Part shown: piece after piece, positions 25,073-33,697 of the stretch
How the letters are laid out: the number at the start of each line of letters is the position of its first letter
Position numbering within the stretch: position 1 is the stretch's first letter
NCBI GenBank assembly: GCA_023251485.1
Contig: JAHEYR010000014.1
Location: 1-33,697, forward strand
Length of the DNA stretch: 33,697 nt
Direction: 5' to 3'
Source of the DNA: Bacteroidales bacterium
Lineage (GTDB): Bacteria; Bacteroidota; Bacteroidia; Bacteroidales; Cfx3-03
Notes under the pieces: model-generated
What the model was told of the DNA's origin: nothing
Seen by the model: the letters and a program-made list of their open reading frames with translations, nothing else
The model's database searches: none
Position numbers and translations under genes: made by a program

Positions 25073-27586
25073 TCCAATTGGAAATGATAGTTTAAATCCA
25101 ATATTCCGTCCCATATCATAAATGCCGCTTCTGCCGGTACCATTGTTTGGGTAATCCTCAAAATATTTCAACCTGCTTAGGTGCGACTGATAGGCCACAT
25201 TGGTAATATTATTTCCCGAAACATGAATACTGCAAATGGTCTTGCCTTTTTTGTTTAAGAGGTCGGCTCCAAAACCGGCATTAAATAAAGTATAGCCCGG
25301 CGTCATGGTTTCTGTATTGTCAGCAGCATATATCCTGTTTTGTTTTGCATAATAGTCCATCTCAATTTTTGCATAGACTGCTGAGAATAACTTACTGTGC
25401 GACGTAATATCTGCTTTCAACTCAGAATGTGTATGCAAGGGTGGGATAAAAGGTAAATACTTAGCATCGCTTGCAACACTGACTCCTGTAGTCCCTTTGT
25501 TTACAGCAAAAATAACAGAGAGTGAGTTCTCGAAGTGTAACCAATCGAGTGGGTGGGGGTGAATGTCGAGGCTAATCTCTCCTCCATATAGATGGGCTTT
25601 CGATTGTTGATATTTGAAAGTTTCATTGCCACTTATAATAACTGAATCTTGTCCAAGATGGTTTAGCAGCTTCTGATTAAAGATATAATTGTCGATATCT
25701 GCATTAAACAATTCAATACTTCCTTTAAAATGATTATGCGAATAAAAGATACCCAAATCTTCTTGCAGACTGAATTCGGGTTTGAAGTTCTGGTTGCCTA
25801 TTTGATAAAGATTGGTTCCCGGGTGAACGCCATTGGCAGAGATTTCTGAGATGTTGGGTGCTCTGAATCCCCTGGCAATATTCGCTTTAATCGTTAAATC
25901 TTCATTTATTCTATAGCTGGCACCTACACTACCCGATAGGCCTGCGAAGGTGTGATTGTATTTGGTAAATGTTTGCTCTTTGGGTTGTGTGGAGGTGGAA
26001 TTTACTTGCATTTCAAATCCGGTTGTAGGATCTGTTGACACATACATACCATCATTTGAAAAGAACCTGCTATCATAGCGTACTCCGGCACTAAGATCTA
26101 ATTTTCCCAGATTCTTTTTTATATGGAGAAAAGGACCCATATCGAATTGCCGATAATCTGGAATGATGAATTCTGTTCCCCTGTTTTGATTATTTTGAGC
26201 CATACCATTTACACCAAGTGTGGTTTCCCATCCGTTTAAATCGGGGAAGTGATATTTTAAATCATATGTAAATGTGTTGAGGACAAGATCGAGCCCGGGA
26301 GTAGACGCCGATTCAGGATGACTAAATTCCTGTCGGATGTTTTGTTGGTAACCCAACGTGACCCCTAATTTGCCATCGCCTAGGATGAAATTATTTGTGG
26401 AGTAAACTTTGTAGTGCTGAATATGCTGATGTAATGTTCCGATCTGATAGCTGTTAAGCTCTTCATCAGATACAATCGGTCTATAGGTATCGGCTTCTGT
26501 AATCTGCTTGGTAAACTTTCGGGTGATAGAATCACGGCTGCCATCAGGAATCATTTGCAGGTCGTTATAAATTGAAAAGTTAAGATGCGAATAGCCCCAC
26601 TCTTTATTTAATCCCACATACCCGCTGGCATCAGTTTCTGCAAAAGCAGTCCCATATACACGCCCATCAAATTTGTTTTGATAATTGGTGGCTTGCTTAT
26701 ACGACATACGGCCTCCCCAAACGAATCCATTATCGTTCCCATCGATTGATGCAGATGTGCCGATAAGCCTGTTATTTGTTTGATAGTTTGTTGAGATATT
26801 TCCTCTTATCTCACCCGGTGAAACTGAAGGGAAAGGGATTAAGTTAACCACTCCGGCCAAAGCATCCGACCCATAGGTTAGGCTGGCTGGTCCTTTTACG
26901 ATTTCAACTTTATTAATAGCATTTTCGTCGACTTCAATACCATGCTCATCCCCCCACTGTTGTCCTTCCTGACGTATTCCATCGACCAGCGTTAAAACCC
27001 GGTTGAATCCCATTCCATGGATAAAAGGCTTTGACACATTCGGGCCTGTGGTCACTGCATTTATTCCGGGTAGTTTTGCAATGGCATCTATAATATTGGT
27101 GCTCATCACCTGATCAATGTTCTTTCTGTCCATTACCAGTATGGGTATGGGGTCTCTTTTGATCTCAGAAGAACGCGAAGTTCCAGTAATGACCACTTCA
27201 TTAATTTCAGTAATAGACGATTCAAGTACAAAGTCTTTTGTGGTAGTAGTTGCAAAATCAATCTTTTCGATAATCGTTTTGTAACCAATGAAACTAACTT
27301 GTACCAGTAACTTTGTCTTTGGAAGATTGGTTAATCTGTAAAATCCATTCGCGTCAGAAGCTGTCCCGCTTTTTAGATCAGGAATATAAACGGCTGCTCC
27401 AGGTATCGTTTCACCGGTTTCTTTACTGGTGATTCTGCCTGAAAGATAGGCGGTTAATAGCTCCGGTACGTTCTCATAATTTGATGTGTGACTTAAAGTG
27501 GAGGCTTTCGGTGAATCGTTATTGTTGGCGAATGTATGTAAAGTGGTTAGTAATAGGATTACTAACAATTGAATTTTCGGTTTCAT
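25067..27586 (-). CDS. TonB-dependent receptor, probable metal importer (839 aa)
   Basis: Outer-membrane receptor with signal peptide, a carboxypeptidase-regulatory-like domain (LSGRITSKETGETIPGAAVYI), a TonB-box-like EVVITGTSRSSE, a plug and a barrel. The plug segment LTLVDGIRQEGQQWGDEHG, followed by VEIVKGPASLTYGSDALAGVVN, resembles ZnuD-type zinc or related metal receptors, where an Asp/His-rich loop binds metal. I start it at the ATG at 27586; the frame is open further upstream to 27688 but has no signal-peptide logic there. There is no SusD partner, so this is not a glycan transporter. The small His/Cys-rich protein gene upstream on the same strand supports metal uptake. The metal (Zn, Cu or other) is not determined. 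Confidence 0.93.
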   Translation of the reverse strand: MKPKIQLLVILLLTTLHTFANNNDSPKASTLSHTSNYENVPELLTAYLSGRITSKETGETIPGAAVYIPDLKSGTASDANGFYRLTNLPKTKLLVQVSFIGYKTIIEKIDFATTTTKDFVLESSITEINEVVITGTSRSSEIKRDPIPILVMDRKNIDQVMSTNIIDAIAKLPGINAVTTGPNVSKPFIHGMGFNRVLTLVDGIRQEGQQWGDEHGIEVDENAINKVEIVKGPASLTYGSDALAGVVNLIPFPSVSPGEIRGNISTNYQTNNRLIGTSASIDGNDNGFVWGGRMSYKQATNYQNKFDGRVYGTAFAETDASGYVGLNKEWGYSHLNFSIYNDLQMIPDGSRDSITRKFTKQITEADTYRPIVSDEELNSYQIGTLHQHIQHYKVYSTNNFILGDGKLGVTLGYQQNIRQEFSHPESASTPGLDLVLNTFTYDLKYHFPDLNGWETTLGVNGMAQNNQNRGTEFIIPDYRQFDMGPFLHIKKNLGKLDLSAGVRYDSRFFSNDGMYVSTDPTTGFEMQVNSTSTQPKEQTFTKYNHTFAGLSGSVGASYRINEDLTIKANIARGFRAPNISEISANGVHPGTNLYQIGNQNFKPEFSLQEDLGIFYSHNHFKGSIELFNADIDNYIFNQKLLNHLGQDSVIISGNETFKYQQSKAHLYGGEISLDIHPHPLDWLHFENSLSVIFAVNKGTTGVSVASDAKYLPFIPPLHTHSELKADITSHSKLFSAVYAKIEMDYYAKQNRIYAADNTETMTPGYTLFNAGFGADLLNKKGKTICSIHVSGNNITNVAYQSHLSRLKYFEDYPNNGTGRSGIYDMGRNIGFKLSFPIGD

Positions 27587-27775
27587 GTTTAAATCGTTAA
27601 TATTCAGAAAGAAATATTGAGTGATTGTAGAAATTAATGGATTTGAGAGTGCATAACTCAGCCAATTCCAGATGATACAATAAATCAATAAGCTTGCATG
27701 TGCTTTGAAGACAAGCCGATTTAATGTAAAATGATTTGTAAGGTAAAGCGCGTAAAGAATAAGTCTTTACTTAAA

Positions 27776-28099
27776 TTATACCGTAAAAAGGGGAGGTGCT
27801 CTGTTTGAAAAGCAATTAAAAGTAGCCGATATAACCTTCGAAGTGCTTCTGGTTGAAACGGTATAGAGTACCTTTTTGAAAACAGACTGTCTCTCTTTAT
27901 CTGCTTTGATAAAGGTGACAAATTCGAAATGACAGAGTGGACATTGTTCGTGCGAGGTGCTTAGCGACTTGTCTTTTGTTGGAACAGCATATTGCGGTTC
28001 AGCATGATGATGGTGTGTGCTTTTTATTACCTGAGGGGTAATAAACACCAGCAGCTGAAATAGGGCAATGATGATAATATGTATGCTGTTCTTTTTCAC
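27776..28099 (-). CDS. Small His/Cys-rich membrane-anchored protein (107 aa)
   Basis: One N-terminal membrane segment or signal (about 7-24), then a metal-binding-looking region: HHHH at 29-32, H50, and CPLCHFEF (C53, C56, H57). The C-terminal NRAPP tail is common in small Bacteroidota proteins of this kind, which are usually encoded next to TonB receptors for metals. It probably binds or delivers a metal ion in the periplasm. The start is GTG, after a perfect 14-bp palindrome in the leader. It lies 189 bp before the receptor gene on the same strand and may share its transcript. Exact function is unknown. Confidence 0.8.
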   Translation of the reverse strand: MKKNSIHIIIIALFQLLVFITPQVIKSTHHHHAEPQYAVPTKDKSLSTSHEQCPLCHFEFVTFIKADKERQSVFKKVLYTVSTRSTSKVISATFNCFSNRAPPLFTV

Positions 28100-28101
28100 C
28101 G

Positions 28102-28115
28102 GAATTGATCAATTC
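28102..28115. promoter_or_regulatory. Perfect 14-bp palindrome, candidate operator
   Basis: GAATTGATCAATTC lies 2 bp before the GTG start and about 12 bp downstream of the -7 box. Its position suits a repressor site, for instance of a metal regulator. The regulator is unknown. Confidence 0.5.
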
Positions 28116-28127
28116 ATTTAGAATGCA

Positions 28128-28135
28128 CAAAAATA
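28128..28135 (-). promoter_or_regulatory. -7 element for the metal-protein/receptor genes
   Basis: TATTTTTG on the minus strand fits TAnnTTTG, about 29 bp before the GTG start. No distinct -33 TTTG is visible, so this is tentative. Confidence 0.4.
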
Positions 28136-28219
28136 ACCCTTAAAACGATAAAAGGTTTCGGGGTTACTTCATTTTAAAGAATTGTTAACATTTCGAGGTT
28201 CAGAACATTAAAACAAGAG

Positions 28220-29080
28220 TTATTTCTTTAGGATATCTTGCAATGCCTTTCCAAGTCCCGGATATTGAAAAGAAAATCCTGTCTCCAATAATCGTGTCGG
28301 TTCAACAAAAGCACCGTCAGTTAAAGCTATTGAGCCTTCCCCATACAGTAATTTCAAAGCGACGACAGGAACTTTAAAGAAGGTAGGACGATGGAGCACT
28401 CGTCCCATTATTTTGGTATATTCTTTATTTGAGAGCACCTCGGGTGCCACTAAGTTATAGACACCTTCCGATTCGGAATGGTTCATCATAAAAAGATAAG
28501 CCTGTAGTAAGTCGTCTATATGGATCCACGGCATTCCCTGTTCGCCATTTCCTATTGGCCCCCCCAGTCCAAATTTGAAAACAGGGAGCAACTTTTTAAG
28601 TGCACCTCCATCTTTTCCAATCACAACACCCAGTCTGAAAATGACCGTTCGAGTGAGTTTTGAGGTGGTGAGGGCAGAGGCTTCCCAATCTTTGCAGATT
28701 TTACTTAAATAGCCTGTGTCATAAGTAAAGGCGACTTCCGTATTGTGTGTGTCGTTTTTATAGATGCCTACAGCCGAGGTCGATATAAACAAAAAAGGCT
28801 TAATCGCGGCATTTCTGATGGCATTGGTTATCTTCTGGGTCGTACGGATTCGACTGATATAGAGCTCTTCCTTATATTTTTTGTTCCATCGGTGAATGAT
28901 CGGTGCGCCTGCCAGATTAATGACTGCATATGCACCACTTATCTTCTCTGCTAATGTTGCATCACTTCCCGCAATATCATTGCGCGATAGTATCTTAACC
29001 TGAAATCCCTGATTCGAAAGGAATTCTTTTAAATGGCTCCCGATAAACCCATTGGCTCCACTAATGCATACTTTTTTCAT
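28220..29080 (-). CDS. TIGR01777 family NAD(P)-dependent epimerase-like protein (286 aa)
   Basis: An extended short-chain dehydrogenase/epimerase of the TIGR01777 (YfcH/SDR39U1-like) group. The Rossmann motif GANGFIGSHL is at residues 8-17. The segments VINLAGAPI-RW, LFISTSAVGIY and MPWIHIDDL are family hallmarks, as is the C-terminal DUF1731-like part with YTKIMGRVLHRPTFFKVP and LLETGFSFQYP. Cytoplasmic, cofactor NAD(P); physiological substrate unknown throughout the family. It is monocistronic and divergent from mutA. Confidence 0.93.
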   Translation of the reverse strand: MKKVCISGANGFIGSHLKEFLSNQGFQVKILSRNDIAGSDATLAEKISGAYAVINLAGAPIIHRWNKKYKEELYISRIRTTQKITNAIRNAAIKPFLFISTSAVGIYKNDTHNTEVAFTYDTGYLSKICKDWEASALTTSKLTRTVIFRLGVVIGKDGGALKKLLPVFKFGLGGPIGNGEQGMPWIHIDDLLQAYLFMMNHSESEGVYNLVAPEVLSNKEYTKIMGRVLHRPTFFKVPVVALKLLYGEGSIALTDGAFVEPTRLLETGFSFQYPGLGKALQDILKK

Positions 29081-29249
29081 GTCTCAAAAATGTATTTGTC
29101 AAAATGAAATCGATGCTACTCATTGAATGCGATTTTCGAACCCAAAGGTAAAATTAGTTTCATGAAAATGGTACATTTTAGTCCTAAAACTGAATATGTC
29201 GTAGGACGGCCGAATGCATCATAGCTGATAATCAAGCCCAAAAAATAGA

Positions 29250-29277
29250 TTGTAGTTTTATAAAAACTGTATCTTTG
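29250..29277 (+). promoter_or_regulatory. Promoter of mutAB
   Basis: TTG (29250-29252), 17-bp spacer, TATCTTTG (29270-29277). The leader to the mutA ATG is about 65 nt. I saw no cobalamin riboswitch motif in it. A 14-bp dyad TTTTAG-TC-CTAAAA lies upstream at 29176-29189. Confidence 0.55.
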
Positions 29278-29350
29278 CACCACTTTTAATCACTTGAACT
29301 CCCTCCTTATAATCAACGAGTGAGGTTATAAACATACAAAAGATCATCTT

Positions 29351-31285
29351 ATGGATCAAAAGAAAGACGAAAAGTTGTTCACTGAATTTCCTGCGGTTAC
29401 TACTGCTCAATGGGAAGCTAAGATCCGGGAAGACTTAAAAGGTGCCGATTACGAGAAAAGACTTGTATGGAAGACGTATGAAGGTTTCAAAGTAAAGCCC
29501 TATTATAGAGCTGAAGACCTTTCATCGTTGAGCTACCTAAAGGCTAATCCGGGCGAATATCCTTATGTTCGGGGTAATCAAACCAAATGTAACGAATGGG
29601 AAATTCGTCAGGACATTGACGAGGCAGATGTTGTAAAAGCAAATGCTATTGCCGTTAATGCACTGGAACGCGGTGCTACTGCCATCGGATTTAATGTTGA
29701 AAAGGTTGTTACCGTTGAAAATTTAGTTGCCCTTTTGAAAGGCGTAAACGTTGAAAAAGCCGCTGTGCATTTTTATTCGTCACCTAATTGGGTAGAATTT
29801 GCAAGGTTATTGGTCCCTGCTTTAAAAGCGTTGGGTGTTGATGCAAAGAGCGTTAATGGTTCTTTCGACTTCGACCCAATCAGCTATCTGTTGCTTTATG
29901 GCGACTTTTATTATTCTCAGGAAGTAGACATGGCTCAGGCGGCTGAACTACTTGCCTTCGTTGCTGCTGAATTGCCTAAATTCAAGGCGATTACTATTAA
30001 TGGTGATTTCTTTCACAACGCTGCTGCTACCTCCGTTCAGGAGCTGGCCTTTAGCCTCAACAGTGCTGCTGAATATCTCACTTTCTTAACCGGTGCCGGT
30101 TTCTCTATCAATGAAGTAGCCAGCCGTGTTAACATCTGTTTTGGTATCGGTTCGAATTATTTCATGGAGATCGCTAAAATCAGAGCTGCCCGTTACCTAT
30201 GGTCTAAGATGGTTGAACAGTTCCCTGGTGCCACAGATGAAGCTAAGAAGGTTTACATCCATTGTACCACTTCAATCTGGAACAAGACGATTTACGATTC
30301 ACATGTAAATATTCTTCGTACTACCACCGAAGCGATGAGTGCAGCGATTGGCGGAGCAGATTCTATCACTGTTCTTCCTTTTGATGTTACCTATAAGGAA
30401 TCAGATGAATTCTCACAACGTATTGCCCGTAACCAACAGGTGATTCTGAAAGAGGAGGTTTATCTGGATAAAATTGTTGACCCTGCTGCAGGTTCATATT
30501 ACGTTGAAAACCTTACCGACTCACTGATCTCGCATGCATGGAATCTATTCCTTGCCACTGAAGAAAAAGGCGGTATGATTGAAGCTGTTAAATCTGCATT
30601 TGTTCAGGAAGAGATTGCAAAAGTCGCAGTCGAAAAATCAAAAGACATTGCAAATCGTAAGGTTTCTATTTTGGGTACGAATCAATATCCAAATACAAAA
30701 GAATTAATGCTCGACAAAATTGAAGAAGAGGAAGATTATGATGATGACGAGGTTGAAGAAGATGGCGAAAAAGGTCCTTCTTACGAGCCATTATTCCTCT
30801 TCCGTGGAGCAGAAGATTTTGAAGATGTACGTCTTGCTACTGAAACATACATTGCCGATGGAAATTCATGTCCTAAGGTATTCTTACTAACCATTGGTGA
30901 TCTGGCTATGCGTAAGGCACGTGCCGGATTCAGCAGTAACTTCTTTGGTGTAGCCGGATTTGATGTTATCGATAATCCCGGATTTAAGACAGCTGAAGAG
31001 GGTGTTAAAGCTGCATTGGCTTCGAATTCGAAAGTTGTAGTTGTCTGCAGTTCTGACGAGGAGTATGCTCAATATGGTTCGGCTGTTGCTAAGATGATCA
31101 AGAATGTGAATGATCAGATTGTCGTTCTCGTTGCAGGTTATCCTAAAGAGATTGTTGAAAACCTTAAGGAAGCTGGTGTTGACGACTTTATTCATGTTCG
31201 TGTTAACGCCCTTGAGTTCTTAAGCGACCTACAGTTAGTACTCGGAGTAACCGAAGAAGATGAAGACGAAGATGATGAGGACTAA
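29351..31285 (+). CDS. mutA: Methylmalonyl-CoA mutase small (beta) subunit (644 aa)
   Basis: Non-catalytic subunit of the B12-dependent methylmalonyl-CoA mutase. The TIM-barrel part (about 20-440) has family blocks [21 protein letters not shown] and [14 protein letters not shown]. The C-terminal flavodoxin-like part (about 508-632) has lost the cobalamin His motif: the place of DGHDRG reads [11 protein letters not shown], as expected for the small subunit. Two very acidic stretches stand out, one in the linker (about 457-473) and one at the C-terminus (635-644). First gene of a two-gene operon, 41 bp before mutB. With MutB it interconverts succinyl-CoA and methylmalonyl-CoA in propionate production or use. 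Confidence 0.96.
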   Translation: MDQKKDEKLFTEFPAVTTAQWEAKIREDLKGADYEKRLVWKTYEGFKVKPYYRAEDLSSLSYLKANPGEYPYVRGNQTKCNEWEIRQDIDEADVVKANAIAVNALERGATAIGFNVEKVVTVENLVALLKGVNVEKAAVHFYSSPNWVEFARLLVPALKALGVDAKSVNGSFDFDPISYLLLYGDFYYSQEVDMAQAAELLAFVAAELPKFKAITINGDFFHNAAATSVQELAFSLNSAAEYLTFLTGAGFSINEVASRVNICFGIGSNYFMEIAKIRAARYLWSKMVEQFPGATDEAKKVYIHCTTSIWNKTIYDSHVNILRTTTEAMSAAIGGADSITVLPFDVTYKESDEFSQRIARNQQVILKEEVYLDKIVDPAAGSYYVENLTDSLISHAWNLFLATEEKGGMIEAVKSAFVQEEIAKVAVEKSKDIANRKVSILGTNQYPNTKELMLDKIEEEEDYDDDEVEEDGEKGPSYEPLFLFRGAEDFEDVRLATETYIADGNSCPKVFLLTIGDLAMRKARAGFSSNFFGVAGFDVIDNPGFKTAEEGVKAALASNSKVVVVCSSDEEYAQYGSAVAKMIKNVNDQIVVLVAGYPKEIVENLKEAGVDDFIHVRVNALEFLSDLQLVLGVTEEDEDEDDED

Positions 31286-31326
31286 TTAGCCCTTGCAATG
31301 TTGTACAATACCAAAACAAAGACGTA

Positions 31327-33477
31327 ATGCGACCCGATTTTAAAAAAACAGATATAAAGACTCACGCCGCTGTGAAAGACAGCGAGCAGTGGGCAAAAGA
31401 TGCCGGTATCGCAGCCGATTGGATGACGAATGAGCAAATTGCTGTTAAGCCTGTTTATGGCGAAGCCGATCTTGCAAATATGGAACATCTGAACTATGCT
31501 GCCGGTTTACCTCCTTTTCTACGTGGCCCTTATTCTACCATGTATGTAATGAAGCCATGGACTATTCGTCAGTATGCCGGTTTCTCTACTGCCGAAGAAT
31601 CAAATGCCTTCTATCGTCGTAATCTTGCCGCCGGACAAAAAGGTTTATCCGTTGCTTTCGACCTTGCTACACATCGTGGGTACGATTCAGATCACGAACG
31701 TGTAGTTGGCGATGTAGGTAAAGCCGGTGTAGCCATCGACTCTATTCTCGATATGAAGATTCTCTTCGATCAGATTCCTTTGGATAAAATGTCGGTTTCG
31801 ATGACCATGAATGGAGCCGTGCTTCCTATTCTGGCATTCTATATTGTTGCTGCCGAAGAACAGGGCGTTTCGATGGAAAAGTTAAGTGGTACCATTCAGA
31901 ATGATATTCTGAAAGAATTTATGGTGCGCAACACGTATATCTATCCACCACTTCCTTCTGTGAAAATCATTGCCGATATCTTTGAATTTACTTCAAAGAA
32001 TATGAAGAAGTTCAACTCGATCAGTATCTCCGGTTATCACATGCAGGAAGCAGGTGCTACCAATGATATCGAGTTGGCTTATACCCTTGCTGATGGATTG
32101 GAATATCTGCGTACGGGTATCGCTGCCGGTATTCCGGTTGATGCATTTGCTCCTCGTCTATCATTCTTCTGGGCTATTGGAACGAACCATTTTATGGAAA
32201 TCGCTAAGATGCGTGCCGCTCGTATGCTTTGGGCTAAGCTGGTAAGTCAGTTTAATCCAACGAATCCAAAGTCAATGGCTTTGCGCACACACTCTCAGAC
32301 TTCGGGTTGGAGTTTAACCGAACAAGATCCGTTTAATAATATCACCAGAACAGCTGTTGAAGCTTTGGGTGCAGAGATGGGACATACCCAGTCGTTGCAT
32401 ACCAATGCACTCGACGAAGCGATTGCTTTGCCTACCGATTTCTCGGCACGTATTGCACGTAACACACAGATCTACCTTCAAGAGGAGACCAATACTTGTA
32501 AAGTTGTTGATCCATGGGCCGGTTCATATTATGTTGAATCGCTCACCAATGAATTGGCACACAAGGCATGGAACCTGATTCAGGAAGTAGAAGCGCTGGG
32601 AGGAATGGCTAAGGCTATCGAAACCGGATTACCCAAAATGCGTATCGAAGAAGCTTCTGCCCGTCGTCAGGCGCACATTGATACCAGCAAGGATACCATT
32701 GTAGGTATTAACAAGTATCGTTTGGATAAAGAAGATCCAATTGAAACACTTGAAATCGATAATACCTCTGTACGCGATTCTCAGATCAAGCGTCTACAGA
32801 AATTAAAGGCCGAACGTAACAACGAAGAGGTGAAATTAGCATTGGATGCACTGACTCGTTGTGCCGAAACCAAAGAAGGTAATTTATTGGAGTTAGCGAT
32901 TGATGCTGCCCGTAAACGCGCCAGTCTTGGAGAAATTAGTACTGCACTCGAAAAAGTATATGGGAGGTATAAAGCTGTGATTCGTTCAATTTCCGGAGTA
33001 TATTCTGCTGAATCAAGTGATGACGATGCATTCAAGAATGCCGTTGCTATGGCTGATCAGTTTGCTGAAACAGAAGGACGTCGTCCACGTATCATGATTG
33101 CCAAAATGGGCCAGGATGGTCACGACCGTGGTGCAAAAGTTGTTGCTACCGGTTATGCCGATATGGGTTTCGACGTTGATATGGGACCCTTGTTCCAGAC
33201 TCCCGCTGAGGCTGCCCGTCAGGCTGTTGAGAACGATGTGCACGTTTTAGGTGTCTCCAGTCTTGCTGCAGGCCACAAAACTTTGGTTCCTCAGGTTATC
33301 GAAGAGCTGAAGAAGTTGGGTCGCGAAGATATTATGGTGATTGTTGGAGGCGTAATTCCTGCACAGGACTATGATTTCTTGTACAAGGCAGGTGCAGTAG
33401 CGATTTTTGGTCCCGGATCAAAAATTCCTGAATGTGCCATCAAGATTCTTGAGATTTTGATCGACGCCAGAAAATAA
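31327..33477 (+). CDS. mutB: Methylmalonyl-CoA mutase large (alpha) subunit (716 aa)
   Basis: Catalytic subunit. The N-terminal substrate barrel has [18 protein letters not shown] (Y73 and Y83, corresponding by constant offset to the active-site Tyr residues of the Propionibacterium enzyme), R201 in [11 protein letters not shown] and H238 in SGYHMQEAG. The C-terminal B12-binding domain carries [17 protein letters not shown] with H599 as the lower cobalt ligand, then [14 protein letters not shown] and [13 protein letters not shown]. Length is normal (about 715-730). Co-transcribed with mutA and followed by a strong terminator. No meaB or epimerase gene is within the window. Confidence 0.98.
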   Translation: MRPDFKKTDIKTHAAVKDSEQWAKDAGIAADWMTNEQIAVKPVYGEADLANMEHLNYAAGLPPFLRGPYSTMYVMKPWTIRQYAGFSTAEESNAFYRRNLAAGQKGLSVAFDLATHRGYDSDHERVVGDVGKAGVAIDSILDMKILFDQIPLDKMSVSMTMNGAVLPILAFYIVAAEEQGVSMEKLSGTIQNDILKEFMVRNTYIYPPLPSVKIIADIFEFTSKNMKKFNSISISGYHMQEAGATNDIELAYTLADGLEYLRTGIAAGIPVDAFAPRLSFFWAIGTNHFMEIAKMRAARMLWAKLVSQFNPTNPKSMALRTHSQTSGWSLTEQDPFNNITRTAVEALGAEMGHTQSLHTNALDEAIALPTDFSARIARNTQIYLQEETNTCKVVDPWAGSYYVESLTNELAHKAWNLIQEVEALGGMAKAIETGLPKMRIEEASARRQAHIDTSKDTIVGINKYRLDKEDPIETLEIDNTSVRDSQIKRLQKLKAERNNEEVKLALDALTRCAETKEGNLLELAIDAARKRASLGEISTALEKVYGRYKAVIRSISGVYSAESSDDDAFKNAVAMADQFAETEGRRPRIMIAKMGQDGHDRGAKVVATGYADMGFDVDMGPLFQTPAEAARQAVENDVHVLGVSSLAAGHKTLVPQVIEELKKLGREDIMVIVGGVIPAQDYDFLYKAGAVAIFGPGSKIPECAIKILEILIDARK

Positions 33478-33497
33478 TTTTTTCTGAACCTATTAGG

Positions 33498-33534
33498 CGA
33501 GGCCATTCTGAAAAGAGTGGCCTCGTTTTGTTTT
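33498..33534 (+). terminator. Rho-independent terminator of mutAB
   Basis: CGAGGCCATTCT (33498-33509) and AGAGTGGCCTCG (33514-33525) form a 12-bp stem with one T-G pair, closed by a GAAA tetraloop. TTTTGTTTT follows. It lies 21 bp past the mutB stop. Confidence 0.95.
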
Positions 33535-33642
33535 AATAGAATCTGCCAAACATGGGTTCTGAAATTCTGTGATAAATCTGATACCACCTAGGAATAACAG
33601 GTAGAATACCGGTAGATTATTAGTGGATAACTTGTCTATTTC

Positions 33643-33697
33643 TCGCACCAGTGTCGCACGTGTTTCGGACCAGTTTCGCACGAGTCTCGCTCTATAT
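33643..33697. repeat. 11-bp tandem repeat reaching the window edge
   Basis: Four 11-bp units (33643, 33654, 33665, 33676) share the form TCGCACSAGTT with 1-3 changes each, and a fifth starts at 33687 (TCGC) before the window ends. The period equals about one helical turn. No credible gene covers it. Confidence 0.75.

Noticed and set aside
29081-29350. Possible cobalamin riboswitch before mutAB
   Set aside because: A leader upstream of a B12-dependent enzyme invites the idea, but I could not find the conserved B12-box or its pairing segments, and the leader after the promoter is only about 65 nt.
33622-33630. Possible DnaA box (AGTGGATAA) near the 11-bp repeats, suggesting an origin
   Set aside because: A single near-match without a cluster, AT-rich unwinding region or dnaA/dnaN neighbours.
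33493-33681. 62-aa minus-strand frame at the right edge
   Set aside because: It spans the mutAB terminator and the 11-bp repeat; its N-terminus is translated repeat.

Overview
The window looks like chromosomal DNA of a Bacteroidota bacterium, probably from the Bacteroidales/Marinilabiliales side, though genus cannot be decided here. Reasons: a SusC/SusD pair driven by a FecI-type ECF sigma factor and a FecR-type anti-sigma factor, several TAnnTTTG -7 boxes (the Bacteroidota promoter type), weak Shine-Dalgarno signals, split methylmalonyl-CoA mutase subunits, and GH146-like and GH3 enzymes with signal peptides.

Layout. 1-2.9 kb: a secreted PepSY-like protein, then a redox/stress cluster of pirin and an FMN reductase (minus strand) divergent from a DoxX-like membrane protein. 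3.0-4.6 kb: an exported amidase with its own promoter. 4.6-6.6 kb: a patchy region with an orphan DUF4143-type AAA ATPase and, beside it, a decayed 3' end of a GH77 4-alpha-glucanotransferase (malQ). 6.6-22.7 kb, all minus strand: a degradative locus, in order of transcription GH3 glycosidase, ECF sigma, FecR, SusC, SusD, M6-like metalloprotease, GH127/GH146 beta-L-arabinofuranosidase, C69 dipeptidase. Hairpins and internal promoters suggest at least five transcription units: GH3; sigma-FecR; SusC-SusD; protease-arabinofuranosidase; dipeptidase. 22.7-25.0 kb: a zinc-ribbon protein, then a divergent Fe-S Rrf2 regulator and the di-iron repair protein Ric followed by a second hemerythrin protein, with a palindrome in the shared promoter. 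25.1-28.1 kb: a ZnuD-like TonB receptor with a small His/Cys-rich membrane protein, probably metal uptake. 28.2-29.1 kb: a TIGR01777 epimerase. 29.35-33.5 kb: mutA-mutB, ending in a strong terminator; the window closes in an 11-bp tandem repeat.

How the genes fit together. The SusCD locus joins a sugar module (GH146-like plus GH3) with a peptide module (secreted metalloprotease plus C69 dipeptidase) under trans-envelope control (the SusC carries an STN signalling domain). The substrate cannot be read from sequence, but an arabinosylated glycoprotein such as a plant hydroxyproline-rich protein is a coherent hypothesis; pectic arabinan is the main alternative. The Rrf2/Ric/hemerythrin group fits a response to nitric oxide or Fe-S damage. 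MutAB interconverts succinyl-CoA and methylmalonyl-CoA in propionate metabolism.

Non-coding structure is notable. Two copies (plus one solitary arm) of a 28-nt inverted-repeat element occur at about 13.0 and 23.1 kb. The first is fused to an 18-bp tandem array that ends exactly at the -33 element of the metalloprotease promoter. I saw no tRNA, rRNA, CRISPR array, intact insertion sequence or cobalamin riboswitch.
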